Source: Microbacterium sp. C5A9 (GTDB lineage: Bacteria > Actinomycetota > Actinomycetes > Actinomycetales > Microbacteriaceae). From it: a stretch of 64,000 bases of DNA. Position 1 is the stretch's first letter; each line of letters starts with the position of its first letter. The notes under the pieces are model-generated. The model did not search any database. It was given only the letters and a program-made list of their open reading frames with translations, and had not been told where the DNA came from. Below, piece by piece: positions 52,028 to 60,405 of the stretch. Both the position numbers and the translations under genes were made by a program. The DNA lies in assembly GCF_022627955.1 (NCBI RefSeq), contig NZ_JABXGD010000003.1, positions 1 through 64,000 on the forward strand. The letters run 5' to 3'.

Positions 52028-52429
52028 GTGCGCTTCATCATCCGAGTCGTCGTCAACGCGTTCGCCCTGTGGGTCGTGACGCTGATCCCCGCCCTGCAGG
52101 TGCAGATCAAGGCGTTCGCGCCCGGCGAGACCCTGCAGCTCGTGCTCACCCTGCTCGCGGTCGCCGCGATCTTCGCCCTGGTCAACACGATCATCGGCAC
52201 CGTCGTGAAGATCGTGGCCTTCCCGCTGTACATCCTCACGCTCGGGCTCATCGGGTTCGTCATCAACGGCTTCCTGCTGTGGCTGACGGCCTGGATCACG
52301 AGCGGCTTCGGGTGGGGGCTGACGGTCGGCGACTTCTGGTGGGGCGTCCTCGCGGCCCTCATCATCTCGCTGATCAACGGCGTCTTCGGATTCATCCTGC
52401 GACCGCAGCGGAAGAGGCCTCGCGACTGA
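52028..52429 (+). CDS. phage holin family (DUF360-like) membrane protein
   Basis: 133 residues with four membrane helices and little else ([61 protein letters not shown]). It matches the small 'phage holin family 4' membrane proteins common in bacteria with no proved holin role. GTG start. Its last 38 bases overlap the convergent esterase-like gene. Confidence 0.82.
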   Translation: MRFIIRVVVNAFALWVVTLIPALQVQIKAFAPGETLQLVLTLLAVAAIFALVNTIIGTVVKIVAFPLYILTLGLIGFVINGFLLWLTAWITSGFGWGLTVGDFWWGVLAALIISLINGVFGFILRPQRKRPRD

Positions 52430-53750
52430 TCTCCGCATCGGTCGAGGCGTCGGCCGCGGCATCGCTCGGCGCCTCCGTCACGCGCTCGGCGTGGAACTCG
52501 GTCCGCTCGATCGTGTCGGCCCGATCGAGCTCCTCCCAGAATCCGTCGAGCTCCTCGACGCGCGGGTCTCCTGACGCATCCGCCATCTCCGCCGTCTCCG
52601 TGTACGACTCGAGCATGTGCTGGCCGAGCACGATGTCGCCGATGCTGGCACCCGGATCAGCCTGACGCGACACCGTGATGCTGTCGGGAGACCCCGTGCC
52701 CTCGGGGGATCCCCCTCCGCTGAGCGCGGGAACGGGATCGTCGGTGTGCCGGAGCTGCACGAGCGTCTGGTCGTCGTCGAGGGTCGGCTCGACCGGGCTG
52801 CCCGCCGTGATCTGCACCTTCACATCGAACTCGCTCTCCATCGAGAGATGCGCCGTCACCATGCCTGCCTGAGAGTGGGCGACGACGTCGACCTCATCAC
52901 CCGGCTGCGCACCCGCCGCCCTGAGCGCGTCGATCGTCGCCTGATACGACGCCGACCTCTGCTGCGTGTAGAGCTCGGCGTTCGACTTCATGTCCCACGG
53001 CTGCTCGCCGCCGAACCCGATGCTCTGGGTGCCCTTGATGTAGGCGACGAACTTCGTGCTGCCGTCGGCGTACGTGTATTTCTCGACCGCGACCTGCGCC
53101 CCGTCGGCGGTCGGCATCCGCTTCAATGCCGCGGCGAGGCTCCCCGGCGCGGAGGAGGGCGTCGACGTCTTCACCGGCGCCACGGTCACCGGGTCGCTCG
53201 TGCCGGTCAGCGTCTCGCCGGGAGCCACCTTTCCCCACCCCGAGAAGGCGCCGGCGGCCGCCGCGGCCGCGAAGACCGGCCCGTACACACCCGGCAGGAA
53301 GGGCGCAGGGAGCAGCCCCTCGAACCGCTCGCTCTTCCACTGCGCCTCGAGCATCTCCGCCATGTCGGGGATGCGCTCGTCGCGCGCGGCGAGGCGATCG
53401 GCCCGGAGGTCGAGCCGGCGGGCCGTGGCCGGATCCGTGCGCTCGAGCATCTCCGCCTCGGCCCTCAGCTCGACGTACTCGTAGACGTCGGCCATGAGTC
53501 GCGTGCTCGCGGTGGTCTCCTGGCATTCGGTGCGAAGGCGAGACACGCGCGTGCCCGATGACCACAGTGCGACGGTGTCGACGTACGCGCTGAACCCCGG
53601 CGCATCGACGATCACGCGGTAGGCCCGCGCGATCGCGTCCTGCGCATCGTCGAAGCGTGAGGCGACGGCCTCCATCCGCCGTGCCACCTCGCGCAGCACG
53701 TCGGGATCGACCGAGACCACCCCGCCATGATCGATGTCGATCCCGCTCAC
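52392..53750 (-). CDS. alpha/beta hydrolase-like protein with WXG-like N-terminus
   Basis: 452 residues. The N-terminal 90 residues are helical and begin with a short VSGIDIDHGG sequence; they resemble ESX-type WXG/PE-like segments. The C-terminal region has VDVVAHSQAGM (nucleophile Ser in an AHSQAG elbow), fitting a lipase/esterase or DUF fold; the acidic Ala/Ser-rich tail has no domain. No signal peptide. GTG start at 53750 overlaps the stop of the upstream 87-residue protein. Possibly a secreted or contact-dependent enzyme. Confidence 0.65.
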   Translation of the reverse strand: MSGIDIDHGGVVSVDPDVLREVARRMEAVASRFDDAQDAIARAYRVIVDAPGFSAYVDTVALWSSGTRVSRLRTECQETTASTRLMADVYEYVELRAEAEMLERTDPATARRLDLRADRLAARDERIPDMAEMLEAQWKSERFEGLLPAPFLPGVYGPVFAAAAAAGAFSGWGKVAPGETLTGTSDPVTVAPVKTSTPSSAPGSLAAALKRMPTADGAQVAVEKYTYADGSTKFVAYIKGTQSIGFGGEQPWDMKSNAELYTQQRSASYQATIDALRAAGAQPGDEVDVVAHSQAGMVTAHLSMESEFDVKVQITAGSPVEPTLDDDQTLVQLRHTDDPVPALSGGGSPEGTGSPDSITVSRQADPGASIGDIVLGQHMLESYTETAEMADASGDPRVEELDGFWEELDRADTIERTEFHAERVTEAPSDAAADASTDAEISREASSAAVAG

Positions 53751-54010
53751 GACAGATCGATCCCTGCCACCTCGCGCACGCGCCCCTGCGTGTCGGTCGA
53801 CTCGACGTGCGTGCGACGCCCGTAGTCGGCCAGGGCATCGTGCATCGCGCGGATCCCGTCCGACTGCCACGTCGTGTCTGCGGCGAGTCCTCTCAGCGAT
53901 GCCCGCGCATCGTCGAGCGCGTCGACGGCCGTGCGGAGATCACGGGCCGCCTGGTTCTTCGCCCATTCGGCCTCGGCCGCGGACATCTGCGTCAGTGCGA
54001 TGGAGTTCAT
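53747..54010 (-). CDS. small WXG100-like helical protein
   Basis: 87 residues, two predicted helices around a central loop TTWQSDG, close to a WXG motif, and rich in Ala/Arg. Start ATG at 54010 with no clear ribosome site. It overlaps the next gene by four bases, so the pair is co-expressed and may be secreted or interact together. Confidence 0.55.
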   Translation of the reverse strand: MNSIALTQMSAAEAEWAKNQAARDLRTAVDALDDARASLRGLAADTTWQSDGIRAMHDALADYGRRTHVESTDTQGRVREVAGIDLS

Positions 54011-54167
54011 GCGCCCAGCATCCGCGAACCGCGACGCCTCTCGCGGAGGACGATGCCCCGATTCCCAGACCGCGTGAGCGTCTCCCCCGGTGCGAGCGCA
54101 TGTGCAGAACGGGTCGGCGCGGCGCCGCGCGAGAGATTCCCGCATCGCGCGATCCGCCCTCGACCGG

Positions 54168-54173
54168 CACAAT
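54168..54173 (+). promoter_or_regulatory. -10 element, leaderless type
   Basis: CACAAT ends 6 bases before the GTG at 54180. Confidence 0.45.
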
Positions 54174-54179
54174 GGAACA

Positions 54180-54701
54180 GTGCCATCCCCGGATCCCTTT
54201 CGCGTGATCTTCGTCTGCACGGGGAACATCTGCCGCTCCCCCATGGCGGAGGTCGTCTTCCGCGATCTCGCCGAGCGTCAGGGACTCGGCTCGCGCATCG
54301 TCTCGCGCAGCGCCGGCACCGGCGACTGGCACCTCGGCGAACAGGCCGACCACCGCACGCTCGACTCCCTCGCACGCCGCGGCTACGACGGCTCCCTGCA
54401 CCGGGCCAAGCAGTTCACGTTCGCCTCCTTCGCCGACAACGACCTCATCGTCGCGCTCGATCGCACGCACGAGCGCAACCTGCGCGAGTGGGCGCGCGAC
54501 GAGGACGAGGAGGGCAAGGTCACTCTGCTGCTCGCCTTCGACCCCGCCGCGTCGACGCAGGACGTGCCCGACCCGTACTACGCGGGCCCCGAGATGTTCG
54601 ATTCGGTGCTCGGTATGATTGAGGCGGCGACCCGCGGGTTGTTCCGCCAGCTCGAACCGGCCCTTCGCCAGCCCCGCACGCCCCGTGATCTCGGGGCCTG
54701 A
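54180..54701 (+). CDS. low-molecular-weight protein tyrosine phosphatase
   Basis: 173 residues. P-loop FVCTGNICRSPMAE with Cys13 and Arg19, and the acid loop VPDPYYAG. It removes phosphate from tyrosine (or arginine) residues. GTG start; no Shine-Dalgarno. 14 bases upstream of purB in the same direction, so it probably shares its message. Confidence 0.92.
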   Translation: MPSPDPFRVIFVCTGNICRSPMAEVVFRDLAERQGLGSRIVSRSAGTGDWHLGEQADHRTLDSLARRGYDGSLHRAKQFTFASFADNDLIVALDRTHERNLREWARDEDEEGKVTLLLAFDPAASTQDVPDPYYAGPEMFDSVLGMIEAATRGLFRQLEPALRQPRTPRDLGA

Positions 54702-54703
54702 TC

Positions 54704-54709
54704 AGGAGG
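54704..54709 (+). promoter_or_regulatory. Shine-Dalgarno deciding the purB start
   Basis: AGGAGG, 6 bases before CTG at 54716. No ATG, GTG or TTG lies at a workable distance. Confidence 0.7.
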
Positions 54710-54715
54710 AATCCC

Positions 54716-56098
54716 CTGACTTTCCAGCCCTCGCTCCCGCCGCAGCCCCTGAGCCCGCTCGACGGCCGCTACCGCGGCGCCGTCACCGGACTCGCCGACT
54801 TCCTCTCGGAGGCGGGCCTCAACCGCGCTCGCGTCGAGGTGGAGGTGGAGTGGCTGATCGCCCTCACCGACCGCTCGCTGTTCGAGACCAGCCCGCTCTC
54901 GGACGCCGACAAGGAGCGCCTGCGCGCCCTCTACCGCGACTTCGGTCAGGCCGAGATCGACTGGCTCGCCGAGAAGGAGGCGGTGACCCAGCACGACGTC
55001 AAGGCCATCGAGTACCTGGTGCGCGACCGTCTGTCGACGCTGGGTCTCGACGCGATCGCCGAGCTCACGCACTTCGCCTGCACGAGTGAGGACATCAACT
55101 CCGCGTCGTACGCGCTCACCGTCAAGCGCGCGGTCGAAGAGGTCTGGCTGCCCGCCCTCGACGTCGTGATCGCGAAGCTGCGCGAACTGGCGGCCGAGCA
55201 TGCCGACGCCGCGATGCTCTCGCGCACGCACGGACAGCCCGCGACGCCGTCGACCATGGGCAAGGAGCTCGCGGTCTTCGCCTGGCGTCTCGAGCGCGTA
55301 CGCGCTCAGATCGCGGCCTCCGACTACCTCGCCAAGTTCTCGGGCGCGACCGGCACCTGGTCGGCGCACCTCGCGGCAGATCCCGACGCCGACTGGCCCA
55401 CCATCTCGCGCGAGTACATCGAGGGCCTCGGCCTCGGCTTCAACCTGCTGACCACGCAGATCGAGTCGCACGACTGGCAGGTCGAGCTGTACGACCGCGT
55501 CCGTCACGCCGGCGGCATCCTGCACAACCTCGCGACCGACATCTGGACCTACATCTCGCTCGGCTACTTCGCGCAGATCCCCGTCGCCGGTGCGACCGGA
55601 TCGTCGACCATGCCGCACAAGATCAACCCGATCCGCTTCGAGAACGCCGAGGCGAACCTCGAGATCTCCGGCGCTCTGCTCGCCTCGCTCGGCCAGACCC
55701 TGGTGACGAGCCGCCTGCAGCGCGACCTCACCGACTCGACGACGCAGCGCAACATCGGCGTCGCCTTCGGGCACTCGCTGCTCGCGATCGACAACCTGCG
55801 TCGCGGCCTCAACGCGATCTCGCTCTCGCGCGACGTGCTTCTGGCCGACCTCGACGTGAACTGGGAGGTGCTCGCCGAGGCGATCCAGACCGTCATCCGC
55901 GCCGAGGTGGTCGCCGGTCGCTCGTCGATCACCGACCCCTACGCGCTGCTGAAGGAGCTCACCCGCGGCCACCGCGTGGGCGCGGCGGATCTGGCGGCGT
56001 TCGTCGAGGGGCTCGAGATCGGGGACGCGGCGAAGCAGCGTCTGCTCGCCCTGACCCCCGCGACCTACACGGGCATCGCCGAGCAGCTCGCGACGTAG
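54716..56098 (+). CDS. purB: adenylosuccinate lyase
   Basis: 460 residues if the CTG at 54716 is used. The family N-terminus (LSPLDGRYRGAVTGLADFLS) is encoded before the first in-frame GTG at 54839, and AGGAGG precedes CTG, so CTG is the likely start. The signature GSSTMPHKINPIRFEN (SSTMPHKINP) and the flexible-loop residues are present, as is THGQPATPSTMGKE. It acts twice in purine synthesis: SAICAR to AICAR, and adenylosuccinate to AMP. Followed by a bidirectional hairpin terminator. Confidence 0.93.
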   Translation: MTFQPSLPPQPLSPLDGRYRGAVTGLADFLSEAGLNRARVEVEVEWLIALTDRSLFETSPLSDADKERLRALYRDFGQAEIDWLAEKEAVTQHDVKAIEYLVRDRLSTLGLDAIAELTHFACTSEDINSASYALTVKRAVEEVWLPALDVVIAKLRELAAEHADAAMLSRTHGQPATPSTMGKELAVFAWRLERVRAQIAASDYLAKFSGATGTWSAHLAADPDADWPTISREYIEGLGLGFNLLTTQIESHDWQVELYDRVRHAGGILHNLATDIWTYISLGYFAQIPVAGATGSSTMPHKINPIRFENAEANLEISGALLASLGQTLVTSRLQRDLTDSTTQRNIGVAFGHSLLAIDNLRRGLNAISLSRDVLLADLDVNWEVLAEAIQTVIRAEVVAGRSSITDPYALLKELTRGHRVGAADLAAFVEGLEIGDAAKQRLLALTPATYTGIAEQLAT

Positions 56099-56121
56099 CT
56101 CACCGAGCATCCCGCGGACCG

Positions 56122-56177
56122 TGCGGGGTCGGAAAGGCACCCGGATTCACCGAATCCGGAGCGTTTCCGGCCCCGCA
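56122..56177. terminator. bidirectional nested hairpin terminator
   Basis: Outer stem TGCGGGGTCGGAAA/TTTCCGGCCCCGCA and inner stem CCGGATTC/GAATCCGG, between convergent purB and the 117-residue gene. Confidence 0.85.
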
Positions 56178-56219
56178 TCTTCGTGTGCGGGGCACCCGAC
56201 GGCGAGACGGGCGACAGGC

Positions 56220-56573
56220 TCAGGACGAGGTCGTGCGGCCCGACGTGCCCGCGTCCGGCTCGTCCGGCGTCTCGGGGTCGTAGAGCACGGGGCGGTCGAC
56301 CGTCTTGGTGACGTCGGCCGGGTCGACGACGAGGATCAGCATCGCGAGGATCAGCAGCGTCACGATGAACGCCCCGCCGCCCACGACCAGGCCGAGCGCG
56401 ATCGGCGTCAGACCGTCGTAGGTGCCGTTCGCGATCGCCGCGTTCACGCGCGACGTGAAGGCGCCGGTGGACACGAGGGTCACGACGGCGGCGAAGATGC
56501 CGCAGGCCAGCGCGATGCCGAGCAGGTGCAGCGGGCGCAGGATGTCTTTCCGGGTGGGCTTCTCGTCGCTCAT
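56220..56573 (-). CDS. two-helix membrane protein, unknown
   Basis: 117 residues, helices at about 16-36 and 60-82, with an acidic Pro/Thr tail. ATG start overlaps the stop of the upstream gene (ATGA). Forms a two-gene unit with the 215-residue membrane protein. No function assigned. Confidence 0.65.
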   Translation of the reverse strand: MSDEKPTRKDILRPLHLLGIALACGIFAAVVTLVSTGAFTSRVNAAIANGTYDGLTPIALGLVVGGGAFIVTLLILAMLILVVDPADVTKTVDRPVLYDPETPDEPDAGTSGRTTSS

Positions 56574-57217
56574 CGGTCTCCTCCGTGGTCGACGGGCGCG
56601 GGGCTCACGTCATTGGCGGCGACGACGACGGCGTCCGCGTGCTTCGGGGTCAGTCCGGCGATGCCGAGGAAGACCGCGACGATCGCCGCGTATCCGCCGA
56701 ACATGCCGACCCCGAGGATGATGCCGGTGAGCACGAAGTCGCCTGCGCCCTCGATGGCGTAGGGCTGTACGAAGCCGGCGGGGATCGCGATCAGCACCAC
56801 CGCGAGCAGCAGCCCGAGGGCGCCGACGGTGATGGAGTCGCGTGCGGTGATGTCACCCGCACGGCGTGCGCGCAGACCCACGATCAGCTCGACGAGCCCG
56901 GTCGAGGCAGCCCACGCGATCACGACGACGAAGAAGATGTCGTCCGTGCGCCAGGCCGGAACGCCCGCGATCATCCCCGCGGCGAAGCCGAGCAGCGCCA
57001 GGACGACCGACGGCCAGCGCTGCCCCGCAGGGAAGACGAGCCAGACGGCGACGATCATGACCAGTGCGGTCGTCAGCACGAAGCCGCTGAAGACCGAGAG
57101 ACCGACGGCCGCCGAGTGGTCGGGCGAGAACGTGATCATCACAGCGGCGGCGGCCGCGAAGAGCGCGCGCAGCAGCTGGACGTGACGCGCGGTGAACGCG
57201 CGGGCAGGGGCAGACAT
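56570..57217 (-). CDS. polytopic membrane protein, unknown
   Basis: 215 residues, about six or seven membrane helices. A general DUF308-like look, but no clear motif. ATG start at 57217. Upstream of and overlapping the small 117-residue gene. Confidence 0.65.
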   Translation of the reverse strand: MSAPARAFTARHVQLLRALFAAAAAVMITFSPDHSAAVGLSVFSGFVLTTALVMIVAVWLVFPAGQRWPSVVLALLGFAAGMIAGVPAWRTDDIFFVVVIAWAASTGLVELIVGLRARRAGDITARDSITVGALGLLLAVVLIAIPAGFVQPYAIEGAGDFVLTGIILGVGMFGGYAAIVAVFLGIAGLTPKHADAVVVAANDVSPAPVDHGGDR

Positions 57218-57518
57218 GACGATCCAGAGTCCTCCGGGGTGTTCCCCCCAGTCTACGCGGGGGCGCTGAGTGGATGCCGACGCGGAGGAGATGTTCGCGG
57301 GGCCCGACGGACCTCCCCAGATCGATCGTCAGGCCCCGCGACAGAACGCAGCGACGGGGGCGGCACTGCGTCGGGTCGCAACCGCTCACAAGGTCGGGCA
57401 CCCTGCTTGCGGCGGTACAACCCTTGGACCCCAGAAACAGCGCCCCGTCCCCTACGGGATGCCGGTGTGGTCGTAAGCTCACTCTAGAGCTCGTTTCTTC
57501 ACATACCGGAGGGGTGCT
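57218..57518. other. intergenic region, two divergent promoters expected
   Basis: 301 bases between divergent genes. TAAGCT near 57475 is a possible -10 for the XRE-type gene. No other structured element is seen. Confidence 0.4.
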
Positions 57519-58430
57519 GTGACGAGTATGGACAGCGGGATCCGGAGGGCGGCCGACGCCTTCGCCGGTTCCTTCCGCGATGCCATCAATGCCCGCGGCC
57601 TCACGCTCGCCCGGCTCCACGAGCTCCTCCGCGTCCGCGGCAACAGCGTCTCGATGGCCACGCTCAGCTACTGGCGGTCGGGCGCCCGACGCCCGGAGGG
57701 CGTGCAGTCCATGGCGGCGCTCAGCGACATCGAGGAGCTGCTGGGCCTGGAACGCGGCGCGTTGACGACCCTGCTCGGAGCGACGAACCGCACCGGGCCG
57801 CTGGGCCCGAACCAGTTCCCCCTCGACGAGGAAGAGCTCGAGCTCGCCGTGAAAGAGGCGTTCGCCGCTCTGGGCGCCGAGTACCCCGACACCTCCCGCG
57901 AGCTGACCACGCACTCGGTGACCGATGTCGACGAGGCGGGCAACGTGTACCGCTCACTCACGCGCAGCATCGTGCAGTCCACGGTCGGCACCGTCGACGC
58001 GATCCCCTTCCTCGAGCTCACCCCCGGCGAGAGCACGCCGGCGCCGATGATCGAGGCGGTCTCGGGCGGACGCATCGCGGCGCGCTACTCGCACCCGAAC
58101 GGCGAGGTCCACGGCGTCCTGTTCGAGCTCGAGGTGCCGCTGACCGCGCCCGAGACGGCGATGGTCGAGTGGTCTGTCGAGTACCCGCCCGGCTACCCGC
58201 CGCAGCGGGAGACCGGCCACGCGCTCGCCCGACAGAGCCGGGAGCTGCTCGTCTGGACGCGGTTCCACCCCGATGCGCTTCCCGACCGCATCGAAGAGCG
58301 CGTCGAGACGCCGAACGGCGCCGAGACCACGATCCTCGATCTCGGCGGGCGCACCTCGATCCATCAGGTGCGCCGGGCGTTCGGCCCTGGCGCTCTCGGG
58401 ATCAGCTGGAGCTACGACGACGGTCGCTGA
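57519..58430 (+). CDS. XRE-like HTH protein
   Basis: 303 residues. N-terminal XRE-type region at about 10-80 (RDAINARGLTLARLHELL, MATLSYWRSGARRPEGVQS). The rest (about 100-300) is a mixed alpha/beta domain with no known motif. GTG at 57519 with GGAGGGG. It is convergent with the rhodanese gene by 16 bases. Regulator of unknown target. Confidence 0.7.
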   Translation: MTSMDSGIRRAADAFAGSFRDAINARGLTLARLHELLRVRGNSVSMATLSYWRSGARRPEGVQSMAALSDIEELLGLERGALTTLLGATNRTGPLGPNQFPLDEEELELAVKEAFAALGAEYPDTSRELTTHSVTDVDEAGNVYRSLTRSIVQSTVGTVDAIPFLELTPGESTPAPMIEAVSGGRIAARYSHPNGEVHGVLFELEVPLTAPETAMVEWSVEYPPGYPPQRETGHALARQSRELLVWTRFHPDALPDRIEERVETPNGAETTILDLGGRTSIHQVRRAFGPGALGISWSYDDGR

Positions 58431-58446
58431 GCGCGCCGCCTGAGCG

Positions 58447-59283
58447 TCATCCGGGCTGGTCGCCGACCGCCACAGGGCGGCCGGGCGTGTTCGACCACTG
58501 GCTCCACGAACCGGGGAAGACCCGGGCGCTGATCCCGATCTCGTCGAGCACCAGCGCGGTGTGCGCCGCGGTGACCCCCGATCCGCAGTATGCGGCGACC
58601 GGCGTACCCTCGGTCACCCCGATGCCCGCGAAGGTCGCCTGCAGGGTGTGCGTGTCGAGGATCTTCCCCTGCGGATCGAGGTGGGCCGCCATCGGCAGGT
58701 TCACCGCGCCGGGGATGTGCCCCGCGATGGGGTCGTACGGCTCGGTCTCGCCGCGGTAGCGGTCGGGCGCGCGTACATCCAGCAGAACACCGGATGCCGG
58801 GAACGCGGCAGCCTCGTCGATCGTGATCGCATCTCCGCCGATCTCGTCGAGCACGACGTCACCCGGCTCGGCGCGCACATCGTCGGTCTCGACCGGGAGT
58901 CCGGCCTCGACCCACGCCCGGATGCCGCCGTCGAGCACGCGCACGTCGACACCCCCTTGTCGCAGCAGCCACCAGGCGCGCGAGGCACTGAGGCCGTTGC
59001 TGTCGTCATAGGCCACGACGATGTCTCCCCGGCTGACACCCCACCGTCGAGCGGCTTCCTGCAGCGTCTGTGTCGAGGGCAGTGGATGCCGCCCCTCCGA
59101 GGGATCCCCGTGGGTGGACAGCTCGGTGTCGAGACGCACGTAGACGGCCCCGGGGATGTGCCCCTCGAGATAGTCGGCATGGCCGTCGGGGCGGTCCAGC
59201 CGCCAGCGCACGTCGATCACCCGCACCGTGTCGCCGCTCGTCAGAAGGTGGTCCAGGTCGGCGGCGCTCACGAAGTTGCTCAT
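58447..59283 (-). CDS. sseA: thiosulfate/3-mercaptopyruvate sulfurtransferase
   Basis: 278 residues, two rhodanese domains. The first (about 10-125) has RVIDVRWRLDR; the second holds LLDVRAPDRYRGETEP and the active-site loop AAYCGSGVTA with Cys233. It transfers sulfur to cyanide or thiols. ATG start; TAGCCT six bases upstream suggests leaderless mRNA. Divergent from EamA. Confidence 0.93.
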   Translation of the reverse strand: MSNFVSAADLDHLLTSGDTVRVIDVRWRLDRPDGHADYLEGHIPGAVYVRLDTELSTHGDPSEGRHPLPSTQTLQEAARRWGVSRGDIVVAYDDSNGLSASRAWWLLRQGGVDVRVLDGGIRAWVEAGLPVETDDVRAEPGDVVLDEIGGDAITIDEAAAFPASGVLLDVRAPDRYRGETEPYDPIAGHIPGAVNLPMAAHLDPQGKILDTHTLQATFAGIGVTEGTPVAAYCGSGVTAAHTALVLDEIGISARVFPGSWSQWSNTPGRPVAVGDQPG

Positions 59284-59289
59284 GAGGTG

Positions 59290-59295
59290 AGGCTA
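59290..59295 (-). promoter_or_regulatory. -10 element, leaderless type
   Basis: TAGCCT on the minus strand lies 6 bases before ATG at 59283. Confidence 0.45.
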
Positions 59296-59419
59296 TCGAG
59301 ACCTCGTCCGACGTGCTCATCCGGTCACATCGCGTCGGCATGACGAGCGATGCGAGCGATTCGAAGAGGCGATGACGGCGGGACTAGGCTCGATCCGGCC
59401 TGTCGAGAAGGGACAGCAC

Positions 59420-60307
59420 GTGCCCACTCGATTCCGCTGGATGCGGCTCCGCCCTCAAGAGATCGCGCTCATCGCCATCACGGCCGTCTGGGGAAGCACC
59501 TTCCTCCTCGTCCACTGGGCGATGGAGCATTCGGGGCCGTGGTTCTTCGTCGGCATCCGGTTCCTCGTGGCGGGGCTGATCAGCGTCGCCATCTTCCACC
59601 GCGCGCTGCGGGGCATCCGCTGGCGCGACGTCGGCGCCGGGGTCGCGATCGGCGTGATGATCTACCTCGGCTACGGCCTGCAGACCGTCGGGCTCCAGAC
59701 GATCGACTCGAGCACGTCGGCGTTCATCACGGCCATGTACGTGCCCCTCGTACCTCTGGCCCAGTGGGCGGTGTTCCGCAAGCGCCCGCCGGCGATGGCC
59801 TTCGTGGGCGCGGGACTCGCGTTCATCGGGCTGATGCTGATCGCCGGACCCGCCGCGTTCACCCTCACCCTCGGAGCCGGCGAGATCGCGACCCTGATCA
59901 GCACCCTGCCGATCGCGGCGGAGATCATCCTGATCAGCGTGTTCGCAGGCAGGATCGACCTCGGCCGGATCACGATCATCCAGCTGCTCACGGCCGGCGC
60001 GCTCGGCATCCTCACGATGCCGATCGCCGGAGAGACCGTTCCGGAGTTCTCCTGGATCTGGGTGGGCTGCGCCGTCGGGCTCGGCGCCGCGAGCTGCCTG
60101 ATCCAGCTGACGATGAACTGGGCGCAGAAGTCGGTGTCGCCCACCCGCGCGACGATCATCTACGCCGGGGAGCCGGTGTGGGCCGGAATCGTCGGGCGCA
60201 TCGCCGGCGAGAGGCTGCCGCTGCTGGCGCTGATCGGCGGCGCACTCGTCGTGCTCGGCATCCTGGCCAGTGAGCTCAAGCTCGTGCGCCGCCGCGCGCC
60301 GGAATAG
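59420..60307 (+). CDS. EamA/DMT family transporter
   Basis: 295 residues, ten membrane helices, first EamA repeat TAVWGSTFLLVHWAMEHSG and second with GEPVWAGIVGRIAGERLP. GTG start at 59420 with AAGGGAC; an in-frame upstream ATG at 59372 has none. Likely metabolite exporter; substrate unknown. Confidence 0.9.
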   Translation: MPTRFRWMRLRPQEIALIAITAVWGSTFLLVHWAMEHSGPWFFVGIRFLVAGLISVAIFHRALRGIRWRDVGAGVAIGVMIYLGYGLQTVGLQTIDSSTSAFITAMYVPLVPLAQWAVFRKRPPAMAFVGAGLAFIGLMLIAGPAAFTLTLGAGEIATLISTLPIAAEIILISVFAGRIDLGRITIIQLLTAGALGILTMPIAGETVPEFSWIWVGCAVGLGAASCLIQLTMNWAQKSVSPTRATIIYAGEPVWAGIVGRIAGERLPLLALIGGALVVLGILASELKLVRRRAPE

Positions 60308-60375
60308 TCGGCGCCCTCGAGCAGCGCGAGGTGCTGCATGAAGCAGTCCCCGGCGGCACCGTGCCAGTGCTCCTC
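60308..60375 (-). pseudogene. cupin gene remnant
   Basis: In one minus-strand frame the gap encodes PQGEEHWHGAAGDCFMQHLA, the metal-binding cupin C-terminal signature. No start, no complete fold. Probably a residue of a deleted cupin gene. Confidence 0.4.
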
Positions 60376-60405
60376 GCCCTGCGGTCGGGCTGACGGTGAG
60401 CCAGC

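Noticed and set aside
52028..52429. True prophage holin
   Set aside because: No other phage gene nearby; this membrane family is chromosomal in many bacteria.
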